Source: Gallionella sp.
GTDB lineage: Bacteria > Pseudomonadota > Gammaproteobacteria > Burkholderiales > Gallionellaceae
Reading direction: 5' to 3'
DNA length: 64,000 nt
Assembly: GCA_028710565.1 (NCBI GenBank)
Contig: JAQTTV010000013.1
Span: 21,747 to 85,746, forward strand
The translations under genes and the position numbers were made by a program. The notes beneath the pieces were generated by a model. It ran no database searches, had not been told where the DNA came from, and saw only the letters and a program-made list of their open reading frames with translations. Positions 8,592 to 16,962 of this stretch are shown piece after piece. Position 1 is the first letter of the stretch. Every line of letters starts with the position of its first letter.

Positions 8592-9167
8592 ATGAAAATA
8601 TTGAAGAAACAATGCGTAGCGTTTTTGTTGTTTGCGCCGTTGAGCGCGATGGCAGGCACCTATTTCTGCGGTGGCAACATCGTGCCTGAATCCACCCGCG
8701 CTTGCCCAGACGGATCCATTCCAGTTTACAAAAGTGTGCCGATGCAACCTGTACAGCCCGTAGCCCCACAAAACCCGCCTGTTCAGCCTACACCGCCCAG
8801 TACCCCACAACCCACACCAAAACCACCGCCCTCCACTGATTTGAGCATTTATTTTGGGGTTTGGCAGACAAATGTGCCAGGGGCTGTATGGACTTCGCCC
8901 AGCACCACACCAGGCTATGACAACCTTCATGTCAGCACAGGCGCAGTGGCGGGCAACTTGGTCATCAAGGCAAACGGCACCTACACATGGGCATCCTACG
9001 GTGGAAAGTCAGGGAAATGGGTGAATGGCGATAGCGAGTATCCCATTGTGTTGATTGATACCGTGGAAAATCGGCAATGGAAAGTCGGACTAGACACCCA
9101 TCATCCAGACGGTCAACACATCTACATCTGGGATGGCAATGCGTATTATTACAATGGGAAGAGATAG
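8592..9167 (+). CDS. Secreted protein with proline-rich linker, unknown function
   Basis: 191 aa from the ATG at 8592; GGAG lies 9 bases upstream, while the longer frame from 8529 lacks support. Residues 1-21 form a signal peptide (KKQCVAFLLFAPLSAMAG). A short Cys-containing segment (TYFCGG, RACPDGS) follows, then a linker of repeated Pro, Gln and Thr (about 48-82), then a C-terminal domain of about 105 residues rich in Trp, Tyr and Gly (YFGVWQTNVPG, GKSGKWVNGD). That pattern suggests a beta-rich extracytoplasmic domain. No family recognised. A 288-base gap upstream separates it from the divergent membrane protein gene and probably holds both promoters, not resolved. Confidence 0.75.
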   Translation: MKILKKQCVAFLLFAPLSAMAGTYFCGGNIVPESTRACPDGSIPVYKSVPMQPVQPVAPQNPPVQPTPPSTPQPTPKPPPSTDLSIYFGVWQTNVPGAVWTSPSTTPGYDNLHVSTGAVAGNLVIKANGTYTWASYGGKSGKWVNGDSEYPIVLIDTVENRQWKVGLDTHHPDGQHIYIWDGNAYYYNGKR

Positions 9168-9191
9168 CTAAAGAGGCACTGACTTATTTGT

Positions 9192-9251
9192 CATTCCGAC
9201 GCAAGGGTTAAGCAGGCAGTCTGCGAAGCAGATGCTCGCAAAGTCGGAATG
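9192..9251. repeat. Inverted repeat between secreted protein and recQ
   Basis: CATTCCGAC at 9192-9200 pairs with GTCGGAATG at 9243-9251 across a 42-base loop that itself can fold (GCAGTCTGCGAAGCAGATGC). It may stop transcription from the upstream gene, but no T-run follows. Confidence 0.5.
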
Positions 9252-9346
9252 CTGTGCCTTGCTAAAAAATAATTTTTGCTTCAGCAAAAAGCACAAAGCA
9301 TTTTTCAGTAGAATGCCCCCTCGTTTTTCACTCCCACTCAACATCC

Positions 9347-11176
9347 ATGTCCTCCCCTCATCAAATTTTGCAAGACGTTTTCGGCTACGCCGCGTTTCGG
9401 GGTGAGCAACAGGCGGTGGTGGAACACGTCGCAGCGGGCGGGGACGCGCTGGTGTTGATGCCCACGGGCGGCGGGAAATCTTTGTGTTATCAAATCCCTG
9501 CGCTCTTGCGCGAGGGCGTGGGGATTGTGGTGTCGCCTTTGATTGCGCTGATGCAAGACCAAGTCGATGCCCTCACCCAATTGGGCGTAAAAGCGGCGTT
9601 TTTAAATTCCAGTTTGGATGCCAACACGGCGCGCACGGTGTTTGGGCAATTGATGCGCGGCGAGTTGGATTTGTTATATGTCGCGCCAGAACGCTTGTTG
9701 TCTGCGGGATTTTTGACCGCATTAGAGCAAATTCAAGACCAACTGGCGTTGTTTGCCATTGACGAGGCGCATTGTGTGTCGCAATGGGGGCATGATTTCC
9801 GTCCTGAATACCGTGCGCTGACCGTGTTGCACGAGCGTTTCCCCAATGTGCCGCGCATCGCCTTGACCGCCACGGCGGACGCGCCCACACGACGCGAGAT
9901 TGTGGAACGCTTGGCGTTGGAACAGGCGCGGCAATTTGTGTCCAGCTTTGACCGCCCCAATATTCGCTATCGCGTGACCAACAAAAATAATGCGCGCCAG
10001 CAATTATTAGCCTTTTTGAGTGCCGAACATCCAAACGATGCGGGCATTGTGTATTGTTTATCGCGCAAAAAAGTAGAAGAAACCGCCGCGTGGTTGCAAG
10101 AGCAAGGTTGGGATGCGCTGCCGTATCACGCGGGATTGGATGCCAGCATTCGCCATCAAAACCAACGGCGATTTTTGCGCGAAGAAGGTGTGGTGATGGT
10201 CGCCACGGTGGCGTTTGGCATGGGCATCGACAAACCCAATGTGCGCTTTGTGGCGCATCTGGATTTGCCGAAAAGCATGGAAGGCTATTACCAAGAAACA
10301 GGGCGGGCGGGGCGCGATGGCTTGCCCGCCAATACATGGATGGCTTATGGCTTGGGCGATGTGGTGTCAATGCGGCAGATGGTGCAATCAGGCGACGCAC
10401 CCGAAGAACGCAAACGCGTGGAGTTGCTCAAATTGGACGCGTTGCTGGGATTTTGCGAGTCCACTGAATGCCGCCACCAAACCTTGTTGCGCTATTTCGG
10501 CGAAGAAAATCACGCGGGCAATTGCGGCGAATGCGACAACTGTTTAACGCCTGTGGCAACGTGGCAAGCCACCCGCGAAGCGCAAATGGCGTTGTCGTGC
10601 GTGTATCGCAGCGGGCAACGCTTCGGCACGGGGCATTTAATCGACGTGTTGTTGGGCAAAACCACCGTGCGCATTGAACAATTTCAACATCAAAATCTAT
10701 CCACTTTTGGCATTGGCAAAGAGCTGACCGACAAACAATGGAGCAGCGTGTATCGCCAATTGGTCGCGGCAGGTTTGCTCACTGTGGATGTCGAGGGCTA
10801 CGGCAGTTTACAGTTGACCGAAGCCGCCCGCCCCGTGCTGCGCGGCGAACGCGACATCTGGTTACGCCGCGATGCGGAAGTGGTCAAGAAACCCCGTGAA
10901 CGCCGCACAGGCGAACGCGCCGATGAACTCCGCGCCGCATACGCCAGTGCCAACGAAGACCCGCTCTGGTTAGCCCTTAAAGCCAAACGACTGGAACTGG
11001 CTCGTGAACAAGGCGTGCCGCCTTATGTGATTTTCCACGACAGTACTTTGCTGGAAATCCTCAATCATCTCCCGCAAACCCTAGAAGAAATGGGAAAACT
11101 CAGCGGCATCGGACAAGCGAAATTGGCGCGTTATGGCAATGAGTTTTTGCAGGTATTGGCAAAACATGAAGCCTAG
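9347..11176 (+). CDS. recQ: ATP-dependent DNA helicase RecQ
   Basis: 609 aa, the normal RecQ length. Helicase core: Walker A MPTGGGKS (38-45), Walker B/DEAH box in [20 protein letters not shown] (the aromatic-rich loop that follows is a RecQ hallmark) near 140-160, and motif [11 protein letters not shown] near 320. The zinc-binding region has the Cys residues of [10 protein letters not shown] and GNCGECDNC (about 370-400). A winged-helix domain follows, then a C-terminal HRDC domain (about 530-603). RecQ unwinds 3' to 5' and acts in the RecF pathway and in repair of stalled forks. Start ATG at 9347 gives the expected N-terminus. The next gene follows after 14 bases. Confidence 0.96.
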   Translation: MSSPHQILQDVFGYAAFRGEQQAVVEHVAAGGDALVLMPTGGGKSLCYQIPALLREGVGIVVSPLIALMQDQVDALTQLGVKAAFLNSSLDANTARTVFGQLMRGELDLLYVAPERLLSAGFLTALEQIQDQLALFAIDEAHCVSQWGHDFRPEYRALTVLHERFPNVPRIALTATADAPTRREIVERLALEQARQFVSSFDRPNIRYRVTNKNNARQQLLAFLSAEHPNDAGIVYCLSRKKVEETAAWLQEQGWDALPYHAGLDASIRHQNQRRFLREEGVVMVATVAFGMGIDKPNVRFVAHLDLPKSMEGYYQETGRAGRDGLPANTWMAYGLGDVVSMRQMVQSGDAPEERKRVELLKLDALLGFCESTECRHQTLLRYFGEENHAGNCGECDNCLTPVATWQATREAQMALSCVYRSGQRFGTGHLIDVLLGKTTVRIEQFQHQNLSTFGIGKELTDKQWSSVYRQLVAAGLLTVDVEGYGSLQLTEAARPVLRGERDIWLRRDAEVVKKPRERRTGERADELRAAYASANEDPLWLALKAKRLELAREQGVPPYVIFHDSTLLEILNHLPQTLEEMGKLSGIGQAKLARYGNEFLQVLAKHEA

Positions 11177-11190
11177 TGAGGAGTAATGAC

Positions 11191-11952
11191 ATGTTGAAAA
11201 ATTTTGGTATTGTGCTGATTTTGCTACTGGAAAACTTTGTTTTCAGTACCACATGTTATGCAGAAACAGCAAGTTACACCCTGCCGCCCGCACTACAGCA
11301 ACAACTCAAACTCGCCACGGAGCAACTGCGTAAAGCCGAATGTGATGAGGCGAAACTACCGCTCTCCAGCGAACTGTTTTACAGCTTACCGACGGGCGAA
11401 TTGTTAATCCTGATGGGGTTGCCGAGCTATATGTGCCAAATCGGGAGCTTTATGCCGATGAGGGTGGATCGCCAAGGATATTGGTCGTGGGGCGATGCCA
11501 TTGATGGCTACCCTACCCTATTCCTGACGGACAGCACACAGGGATATTGGCTGGTGAGTCATGGCGAAATTGAAGCCGTTTATCCAGAATTGCGCCACAG
11601 TCGTGACGGTTTGCATTGGCAAGAAATTGTTTTACCCGAATCGCGCAAAATCGACTGCTGCTTTGAATGGCTAAAACAAGTGTGTGAAGTCGATGGCAAG
11701 ATTCAATTGCAATTTAGTGGCATGGATGACGAAGTCACGGGCTTTTGGTCCACTACGCTGAACGACAGCCTGACCTCCACACCCCATTGGCAAAAACTCG
11801 AACCTGAACAAGTCCAGCCCACCACGCAATGCCAAACTACCCCCATAAATCATGGCAACTGGCAACGTAAGCTCAGCGAAAATGGCAAAACGGTGCGATT
11901 TCAATCCAAGCAACAACGTAGCACCGTTGTGATACCGTATTGGCTTAAGTAA
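11191..11952 (+). CDS. Exported protein, unknown function
   Basis: 253 aa from the ATG at 11191, chosen because GAGGAG precedes it by 6 bases; a GTG at 11176 overlaps the recQ stop. Residues 1-25 form a signal peptide (GIVLILLLENFVFSTTCYA, cleavage after YAE is likely). The mature part contains several Cys residues (KAECDE, SYMCQIG, RKIDCCFEW, KQVCEV, TTQCQ) that could form disulfides in the periplasm. No family recognised. It lies 14 bases after recQ and may ride on its transcript. Confidence 0.7.
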   Translation: MLKNFGIVLILLLENFVFSTTCYAETASYTLPPALQQQLKLATEQLRKAECDEAKLPLSSELFYSLPTGELLILMGLPSYMCQIGSFMPMRVDRQGYWSWGDAIDGYPTLFLTDSTQGYWLVSHGEIEAVYPELRHSRDGLHWQEIVLPESRKIDCCFEWLKQVCEVDGKIQLQFSGMDDEVTGFWSTTLNDSLTSTPHWQKLEPEQVQPTTQCQTTPINHGNWQRKLSENGKTVRFQSKQQRSTVVIPYWLK

Positions 11953-12120
11953 CGATGGTCAAAATCACGCTGCTCTTCGACACAATGCAGGAACAGATTC
12001 AACCGCAATCGACAAAACTTTGAGCTGATTTAGTCTCTCTTTGTTTATACCGATCCAAATTTTTACGCACTCTGTCACAGGATCTTAACAAGAATACGTC
12101 ACAAAAATTTGATTATGCGT

Positions 12121-12818
12121 TTATTTTTTGGTTAACACCTTTGCGAACCGAGCAAATGGACGAACAAATCCAACCTTAGCATTCGCATTTTCAACGGAAA
12201 TCGTTTGTGCACTCACGGAAGGTGGCAAGTGTTTAACTGTTGCGGCATAATCCATGTCATATTGAATGTGGTGCTCAATCCACTTCGTTAAAATTCAATG
12301 CAACTTCTCCGCAACATCTTCACCCGCAGCAAATCTTTCCTTGTACTTTTTGATGCGACTAAGAAAAACATCATGCGTTTCCTTATGGGAATCACTTAGG
12401 GAAACGCTGATTAAATCTCCCGTTCGTGGTGAGCTTGTCGAACCATGAGCGGAAGATTTAATAAAATCAATGGATTAAATCCATTCATCCTTCGACAAGC
12501 TCAGGACGAACGGATTTAATCAGTGCCTTCTTAGCTGATAATGCGTCTGCTGATGCAAATTTTCCTCAAAATCAAAATGCGTTTCAAGGCAAACAATGAG
12601 ATCTTCTAACACATAGCTAAACTCCCCTGTCGACAATGACTGAAACAATAAGGCGTAATGTGCGTACTCATCTGCATCGTGGTCATGAGATTCTGGCTGC
12701 GATGTCTTGGCACTCGGAATGGCTGTACCCAACTTATTGATTGCTCAGCAATACTATGCTGCTGCCTGTCGATTGCTTCCAGCCCAGTATTCCAACGGCT
12801 TTTCCAGACAATAGTCAT
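12121..12818 (-). pseudogene. Hemerythrin-family gene, broken by frameshift, mobile repeat and stop
   Basis: Read 5' to 3' on the minus strand, three pieces rebuild one bacteriohemerythrin-like protein of about 190 aa. Piece one: MTIVWKSRWNTGLEAIDRQ then QHSIAEQ, the usual W-x-x-x-NTGxxxID-QH start. A one-base loss in the run after GAGCAA shifts frame, and the sequence continues INKLGTAIPSAKTSQ. Next comes CLETHFDFEENLHQQTHYQL, holding the iron-ligand motif HFxxEE. A 133-bp mobile repeat then interrupts; removing it with one TA copy joins QTHYQL to SDSHKETHDVF in frame, giving the next ligand motif HKxxH. Piece three contains a TGA inside KLH-stop-ILTKW, then WIEHHIQYDMDYA, the final HxxxxD ligands. 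The end is TAA at 12121. At least three separate lesions show the gene is dead. Hemerythrins bind oxygen with a diiron centre. Confidence 0.85.
12399..12531 (+). mobile_element. Complete copy B of the 133-bp repeat, inserted in hemerythrin gene
   Basis: Flanked by TA on both sides (12397-12398 and 12532-12533). Terminal repeats are GGGAAACGCTGATTAAATC at the left and, read inward from the right, AGAAGGCACTGATTAAATC. No coding capacity. Deleting it with one TA restores the hemerythrin reading frame at the junction, so it is a genuine insertion and not an ancestral intergenic repeat. Confidence 0.85.
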
Positions 12819-13350
12819 TTTATTTATCCAAATAGGGTAAAGAATTTGTGTTAATTATAACGACACTATGATGATTTTATTAAATTTATTCACCAAAATC
12901 AGACGCATCATCAGTCAGATGACTGTGTGAAATATAACGAGAATTTCAAGTATGCGAATAGAAAATATATAGACATTGCCATCATGACTTAAGTCATCCC
13001 GCATTATATGGCAAACCAATCAACAACAAAGTCGTTGCACTTCAAACTTGAATGCGCGGGCGATGAACAAAGCCGAGACAAAAAATAGGGCTTATTTTCT
13101 GTGAAAGCAGCACGTATAAAGTGATTGATTTGACCCAAGTCTGGTTGGTCACAAAGTCCGACGTATGCACCGCACTCGTTTACGCCAGGGGCAAAAATTA
13201 CTGAATTTCTGCGGAATGATAAGCAACTCGACGAGTGAACTAGGGCTGGGTTATAGGTTAAATCACAGATTGATCGGCTGCAGCCGAATGTAAAGTTGCA
13301 ACGTTTTGGAGAATAGACGCGCCCGATTTTTCGGGCGGTGGAGTGTGCGA
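12819..13350. other. Gene-free stretch
   Basis: No supported gene. A 43-codon frame starting at the ATG near 13166 has no recognisable product. A short perfect hairpin GCCCGA-TTTT-TCGGGC at 13321-13336 lies 14 bases after the quinone reductase stop and may act as its terminator, although it lacks a T-run. Confidence 0.5.
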
Positions 13351-14199
13351 TTAAAGCGCGGCTGATACGGTGGTTACTAGCGAAGTGGTGGGTCTATTGA
13401 GGAGACGGCCAAGTTGATGACTGTCGTCAAACAAAGCACCTTGACTCACCCCCGTGTCGGAATTAGCCAGTAATTCTGCGAGAAATTCGGGCAATCCAGC
13501 ACCGAGCAGTGCTTGCTTGTAGGCTGCTTCTGGCAGGTTGACGTAGCCGATTGCCTTGCCACTCTGGCGCGAGATTTCCGCTGCGAATTCACCCAGAGTA
13601 TAGGCGGTATCGCCTGCTAGCTCATAGACTTTTCCTGCTTGATCGGCTGCGGTGAGCACAACAGCCGCCGCTTCAGCGTAGTCGGCACGTGCAGCGGAAG
13701 CAATACGCCCCTCGCCCGCGCAGCCATACACCGCACCTAAGGACAGCGCAGCGGGAATCCCTGCCGTGTAGTTCTCGGTATACCAGCCATTGCGCAACAA
13801 CGTAAACGGCACACCCGATGCGCGGATCAGTGCTTCCGTTTCTATGTGTTCAGCCACCAAGCCGAGTACCGAGGTATCGGCGTGCAGCAGGCTGGTGTAT
13901 GCCAGCAATTTCACCCCCGCACGCTTGGCAGCGTCGATCACGTTTTGATGTTGCTGCGTACGCTGTCCCACTTCGCTGGACGAAATCAGCAACACTTTAT
14001 CCGCGCCTTGCAAGGCTGCATTCCAGCTTTCTGCTTGGCTATAGTCCGCGTGGCGCACTTGCACGCCCAATGCGGCAAGGTCTTTTGCCTTGTCCACATT
14101 GCGCACGGCAGCGACGATATTGCCCGCAGTGGTTTTTTTCAACAAGGCGGCAATCACCAAACGCCCTAATTGTCCTGTTGCACCTGTGACGACGATCAT
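13351..14199 (-). CDS. qorB: NAD(P)H:quinone oxidoreductase, QorB/NmrA-like
   Basis: 282 aa, member of the atypical short-chain dehydrogenase group (NmrA-like). The N-terminus VVTGATGQLGRLV holds the dinucleotide-binding GxxGxxG loop. The middle contains EHIETEALIRASGVPFTLLRNGWYTENY, characteristic of QorB/YtfG-type quinone reductases, and no catalytic Tyr-x-x-x-Lys is evident, as expected for the group. QorB-type enzymes reduce quinones with NADPH and limit damage by electrophiles. It is divergent from an HxlR-type regulator gene with a 92-base shared promoter region that contains a palindromic operator, the same layout as qorB-qorR. Confidence 0.9.
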   Translation of the reverse strand: MIVVTGATGQLGRLVIAALLKKTTAGNIVAAVRNVDKAKDLAALGVQVRHADYSQAESWNAALQGADKVLLISSSEVGQRTQQHQNVIDAAKRAGVKLLAYTSLLHADTSVLGLVAEHIETEALIRASGVPFTLLRNGWYTENYTAGIPAALSLGAVYGCAGEGRIASAARADYAEAAAVVLTAADQAGKVYELAGDTAYTLGEFAAEISRQSGKAIGYVNLPEAAYKQALLGAGLPEFLAELLANSDTGVSQGALFDDSHQLGRLLNRPTTSLVTTVSAAL

Positions 14200-14256
14200 G
14201 TTTTTTCCTTTCGTTTAAATTGATATTTGGGAGGTGCGCAGTGTATCTGCTATGAT

Positions 14257-14271
14257 TACTTTTCGTAAGTA
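14257..14271. promoter_or_regulatory. Putative HxlR/QorR operator
   Basis: The palindrome TACTTTTCGTAAGTA has the form TACT-N7-AGTA, as described for quinone-sensing HxlR-family regulators such as YodB. It lies in the divergent promoter region 20 bases before the regulator start, so binding could repress both genes. A related half-sequence GGTAAGTA follows at 14282-14289. Confidence 0.6.
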
Positions 14272-14291
14272 CGCACAAAAAGGTAAGTATC

Positions 14292-14684
14292 ATGATTTAT
14301 GCTATTCAAGAAGCCTCATTGGCTGCCAAGTTGCGACGAGGGGATGTGTTTGCAACCGAATGTCCTTCACGCGAAGTGCTTAAACACGTCACCAGCCGAT
14401 GGGGAGTATTGGTACTGGTGGCTTTGCGAGACGGGACGCATCGTTTCAGCGAGCTGCGCCGCAAGATCGGGGGCGTAAGCGAAAAAATGCTCGCACAGAC
14501 ATTACAACAGCTAGAGCAAGATGGCTTCGTCAACCGACTATCGCATCCAGTGGTGCCACCGCACGTGGAATATACCCTCACCCCGCTGGGTGAAGAAGTG
14601 AGTCTACAAGTTGAGTCACTGACCAACTGGATAGAAACCAACTTGCCAAACATCATGAATGCACAGCAAAAATCAGCCCGTTAA
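14292..14684 (+). CDS. HxlR-family transcriptional regulator, QorR-like
   Basis: 130 aa winged-helix regulator. The N-terminus has the conserved redox Cys24 in ECPSREVLKHVTSRWG, the position used by quinone- and diamide-sensing members of the family. The recognition helix lies in RFSELRRKIGGVSEKMLAQTLQQLEQDGFV and the wing in HVEYTLTPLGEEV. It probably represses the divergent quinone reductase gene until quinones or disulfide stress modify the Cys. Start ATG at 14292 overlaps the edge of the operator region. Confidence 0.88.
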   Translation: MIYAIQEASLAAKLRRGDVFATECPSREVLKHVTSRWGVLVLVALRDGTHRFSELRRKIGGVSEKMLAQTLQQLEQDGFVNRLSHPVVPPHVEYTLTPLGEEVSLQVESLTNWIETNLPNIMNAQQKSAR

Positions 14685-14713
14685 GTTTTAATGCACTTGA
14701 GTACACAAATAAA

Positions 14714-14741
14714 AAGCCCACTTCAACCAAGGAGTGGGCTT
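14714..14741 (-). terminator. Rho-independent terminator for the FadL-like gene
   Basis: AAGCCCACT and AGTGGGCTT form a 9-bp stem with a 10-base loop. Read on the minus strand the stem is followed by TTTTTATTTG, so it ends transcription from the outer-membrane protein gene that stops at 14767. It may also slow the convergent HxlR gene. Confidence 0.75.
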
Positions 14742-14766
14742 GATGTTGCCGCCGTGCTAAATCAAC

Positions 14767-15987
14767 TTAGAGCTTCCAGCTATACGCCACGCCCAAGGAG
14801 TCTTGGTACATATTGATATTCGCAGCTGTGCCACCGACCATCCCCGCCGTTCCAGCCGTACCACTCACGCTTTGTTTAAATGCGTGCATATAGGAGAAAG
14901 ACAACTCGTTGTCTTTGGAAACATTCCAAGTTGCGCCTAAAGTCAGATGATCTTGCACCACCCCAGGGGCTAACACGTTGAACAAGGTTTGTGTATTCGG
15001 AATTTGTGCATTGTTATGGTTGTAACCCGCACGTACTGTCCAAGCGTCATTCCAAGCATGACTCACGCCCAGCTTGTACACGGTCATATTTTGCCAACCA
15101 AAACCTGAACCATTACTCATCCCCAATGCGCCACCTGCGGCATTGCTATTGGCAATGGAAGCCACATTACCGTAGTCAATTTTTTCAATATCGAAAGCCA
15201 TCGTGGTGCTAGGCATCATTTTGTATGCAAAACCAATGCCATAACTGGCTGGAATATCAAAGCCACCTTGCTCAGCAAACAACCCTGCATATTTATTGAG
15301 TTTGCCCATCTTTGTTTTGGGTTGGTAAGTCGCACCCATGGTAAATTCAGGCGTAATTTCACCTGTCCAACCTAAGCGCAGCCCAATCCCCGTGGAGCTG
15401 TCTGTACCTGTATTGGTCAATGCAGCAGCGTTGCTGGACATAGGTGCGAAGGCAGCTAAACCCGTTGCGGAGAAAGTTTGATAGACCAAATTGAGCGATA
15501 CGCCGATTGAGTGCTGAGGGTTGATCTTCATCGCCCAAGTGGGGGCAATAAATAATTGCTCTAAATTGATACCCGCATTCGGACCAAAGGGGCTGGCAGT
15601 GTAAGTCGTATTCATCCCGCCGTTGCCATACACCGCCACGCCCAGCGACATATCTGAACCCATCATCTTGTTATAGCCAAATTCAGGAATCAGGAAATTA
15701 CTTTTGCCATTGCCACTATAGGTATTGGCTGCCGCCCCTGTAATGTCAGCACCGCGATTCGGCACAAATAAATCCACACCCAAATCAATGCGATCACCCA
15801 CCATCACCATACCAGCAGGATTGGTGGCGGCAGCCAAGCTATCTTGTGGCAACGCGATGCCCACGCCGCCCATACCTTTGGCTTTAATGCCGTAGCCGTG
15901 TGAAAAATAACCATTGGTAGCATTCGCCATCAATGGCGACAGCAACGCGGCGGCTAGAACGGACAGTACAATTTGTTTCTGATTCAT
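14767..15987 (-). CDS. FadL/OMPP1/TodX family outer-membrane transporter
   Basis: 406 aa. Residues 1-23 form a signal peptide (AAALLSPLMANA), followed by the N-terminal hatch sequence NGYFSHGYGIKAKGMGG typical of the FadL family. The rest alternates short hydrophobic strands with Gly/Asn-rich loops and ends SLGVAYSWKL, with the terminal aromatic-hydrophobic pattern of outer-membrane barrels. FadL-type proteins move hydrophobic compounds across the outer membrane; the substrate here is not evident. AGGGAGAG precedes the start. It lies downstream of dsrE2 but a terminator at 16061-16087 separates the two units. Confidence 0.9.
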   Translation of the reverse strand: MNQKQIVLSVLAAALLSPLMANATNGYFSHGYGIKAKGMGGVGIALPQDSLAAATNPAGMVMVGDRIDLGVDLFVPNRGADITGAAANTYSGNGKSNFLIPEFGYNKMMGSDMSLGVAVYGNGGMNTTYTASPFGPNAGINLEQLFIAPTWAMKINPQHSIGVSLNLVYQTFSATGLAAFAPMSSNAAALTNTGTDSSTGIGLRLGWTGEITPEFTMGATYQPKTKMGKLNKYAGLFAEQGGFDIPASYGIGFAYKMMPSTTMAFDIEKIDYGNVASIANSNAAGGALGMSNGSGFGWQNMTVYKLGVSHAWNDAWTVRAGYNHNNAQIPNTQTLFNVLAPGVVQDHLTLGATWNVSKDNELSFSYMHAFKQSVSGTAGTAGMVGGTAANINMYQDSLGVAYSWKL

Positions 15988-16060
15988 GGTACTTCTCTCC
16001 CTGAAGTTTTTTTAAATTTTTTACAACATTGTAGGCAGGGGTTTTGCCCGCCAAAAAATA

Positions 16061-16087
16061 AAAGGTCGGGTAAAAACCCGACCTTTT
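16061..16087 (-). terminator. Terminator after dsrE2
   Basis: AAAGGTCGGGT and ACCCGACCTTT form an 11-bp perfect stem with a 4- to 5-base loop. On the minus strand it is followed by TATTTTTTGG. It ends transcription of the tusA-dsrE2 unit, whose last stop codon is 3 bases away. Confidence 0.8.
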
Positions 16088-16089
16088 CG

Positions 16090-16560
16090 CTAAACAAACA
16101 GGCAAATATCTGTTTCGCCTGCAAAACCAAAGAACATCGACGCGCCGCCGTATTCCACAGGTTCGATAAACTCTTTCTTATCGAATTCAAACAAATCCAC
16201 CGTCATTTGACAGGCAATAAACTTGACATCCATTTCCAAGCACATTTCACGTAATTCTTCCAATGACGCAACGCCATGTTTTTTTAGCTTATTTTTCATC
16301 ATCATGGTCGCCATTGACTCCATCCCTGGCAACATTTGCACCATCACAGGCATGGGAATCGGCATCGGCATCGCAGGATTCGCCAAAGGACTAATCATCA
16401 CATCCGACAAATCCTTACGCAGCAATTGCAATCCATAAAAAGTGAAGAAAATCTGCACTTCATAGCCCAATGCTGCTGCGGTAGAAGCCAGAATAAACGG
16501 CGGATATGCCATATCCAGCGTGCCTTTGGTGGCGATAATCGCCATTTTTTTGGTAGTCAT
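16090..16560 (-). CDS. dsrE2: DsrE-family sulfur carrier, DsrE2-like
   Basis: 156 aa. The N-terminus KKMAIIATKGTLDMAYPPFILA begins a DsrE/F fold, and the middle carries the Met/Pro-rich hydrophobic insert (NPAMPMPIPMPVMVQMLPG) typical of the DsrE2 subgroup. The Cys in KFIACQMTVDLF is the conserved thiol expected to carry a persulfide. DsrE2 genes are commonly linked to tusA and rhodanese genes and serve in cytoplasmic sulfur trafficking in sulfur oxidisers. Here tusA lies 30 bases upstream on the same strand, and a rhodanese-domain protein is encoded elsewhere in the window at 32748. Confidence 0.9.
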   Translation of the reverse strand: MTTKKMAIIATKGTLDMAYPPFILASTAAALGYEVQIFFTFYGLQLLRKDLSDVMISPLANPAMPMPIPMPVMVQMLPGMESMATMMMKNKLKKHGVASLEELREMCLEMDVKFIACQMTVDLFEFDKKEFIEPVEYGGASMFFGFAGETDICLFV

Positions 16561-16590
16561 GTTTTCCCCTTTGGAGTGGCGACTGGAAAC

Positions 16591-16818
16591 TTATTTCTTC
16601 TGCATAAAGAAAATGTACTTACCACCTTCTTCAGTATTGGACAGCAAGGTGTTACCCGTTTGGTTGGCAAAAGCCTGCATATCTTTCACTGCGCCGCAGT
16701 CTGTAGCGATGATCTTCAACACTTGTCCAGATTCCATATCGACCAATGCCTTTTTGGTTTTGACAATAGGCAAAGGGCAAGACATACCGCTCGCATCAAA
16801 TTCTTTATTGAAGTTCAT
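16591..16818 (-). CDS. tusA: TusA sulfur carrier
   Basis: 75 aa. The motif CPLPIVKTKKAL carries Cys14, the persulfide-bearing residue of the TusA family (CPxP). The start is the ATG at 16818, because GGGAG lies 9 bases upstream and gives the usual TusA length; an in-frame ATG three codons earlier sits too close to the ribosome site. TusA delivers sulfane sulfur in the cytoplasm. In sulfur oxidisers it connects rhodanese, DsrE-type carriers and the oxidising machinery. It is followed by dsrE2 in one probable operon. Confidence 0.94.
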   Translation of the reverse strand: MNFNKEFDASGMSCPLPIVKTKKALVDMESGQVLKIIATDCGAVKDMQAFANQTGNTLLSNTEEGGKYIFFMQKK

Positions 16819-16939
16819 TCTTTTCATCTCCCACAAGTTAATAAATTGCCACTGAAAACACACCGTTGCATGATACAAATTGCAACCCGCATTAGAGTGC
16901 ATTCAGCTTGCCATCGCCATACCCACGAAGAGCAAACGA

Positions 16940-16959
16940 AATAACCCATTGGGGTTATT
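16940..16959 (-). terminator. Probable terminator of the soxB-DUF302 unit
   Basis: AATAACCC and GGGTTATT form an 8-bp stem with a 4-base loop, 3 bases after the DUF302 gene stop. On the minus strand TTTCGTTTG follows. It separates the sox unit from tusA-dsrE2. Confidence 0.55.
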
Positions 16960-16962
16960 GGG

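Noticed and set aside
8415..8930. Minus-strand 171-codon frame over the secreted protein gene
   Set aside because: Overlaps a gene with a signal peptide and ribosome site; the product has no domain features.
9573..10400. Minus-strand 275-codon frame opposite recQ
   Set aside because: Shadow of the recQ coding frame with no recognisable domain.
12399..12531. Repeat family as REP/BIME palindromes moved by RAYT
   Set aside because: Fixed 133-bp units, terminal inverted repeats, TA flanks and a gene-disrupting insertion fit a transposon derivative better. No RAYT-type gene is in the window.
13166..13297. 43-codon frame in the gene-free stretch
   Set aside because: No ribosome site and no family resemblance.
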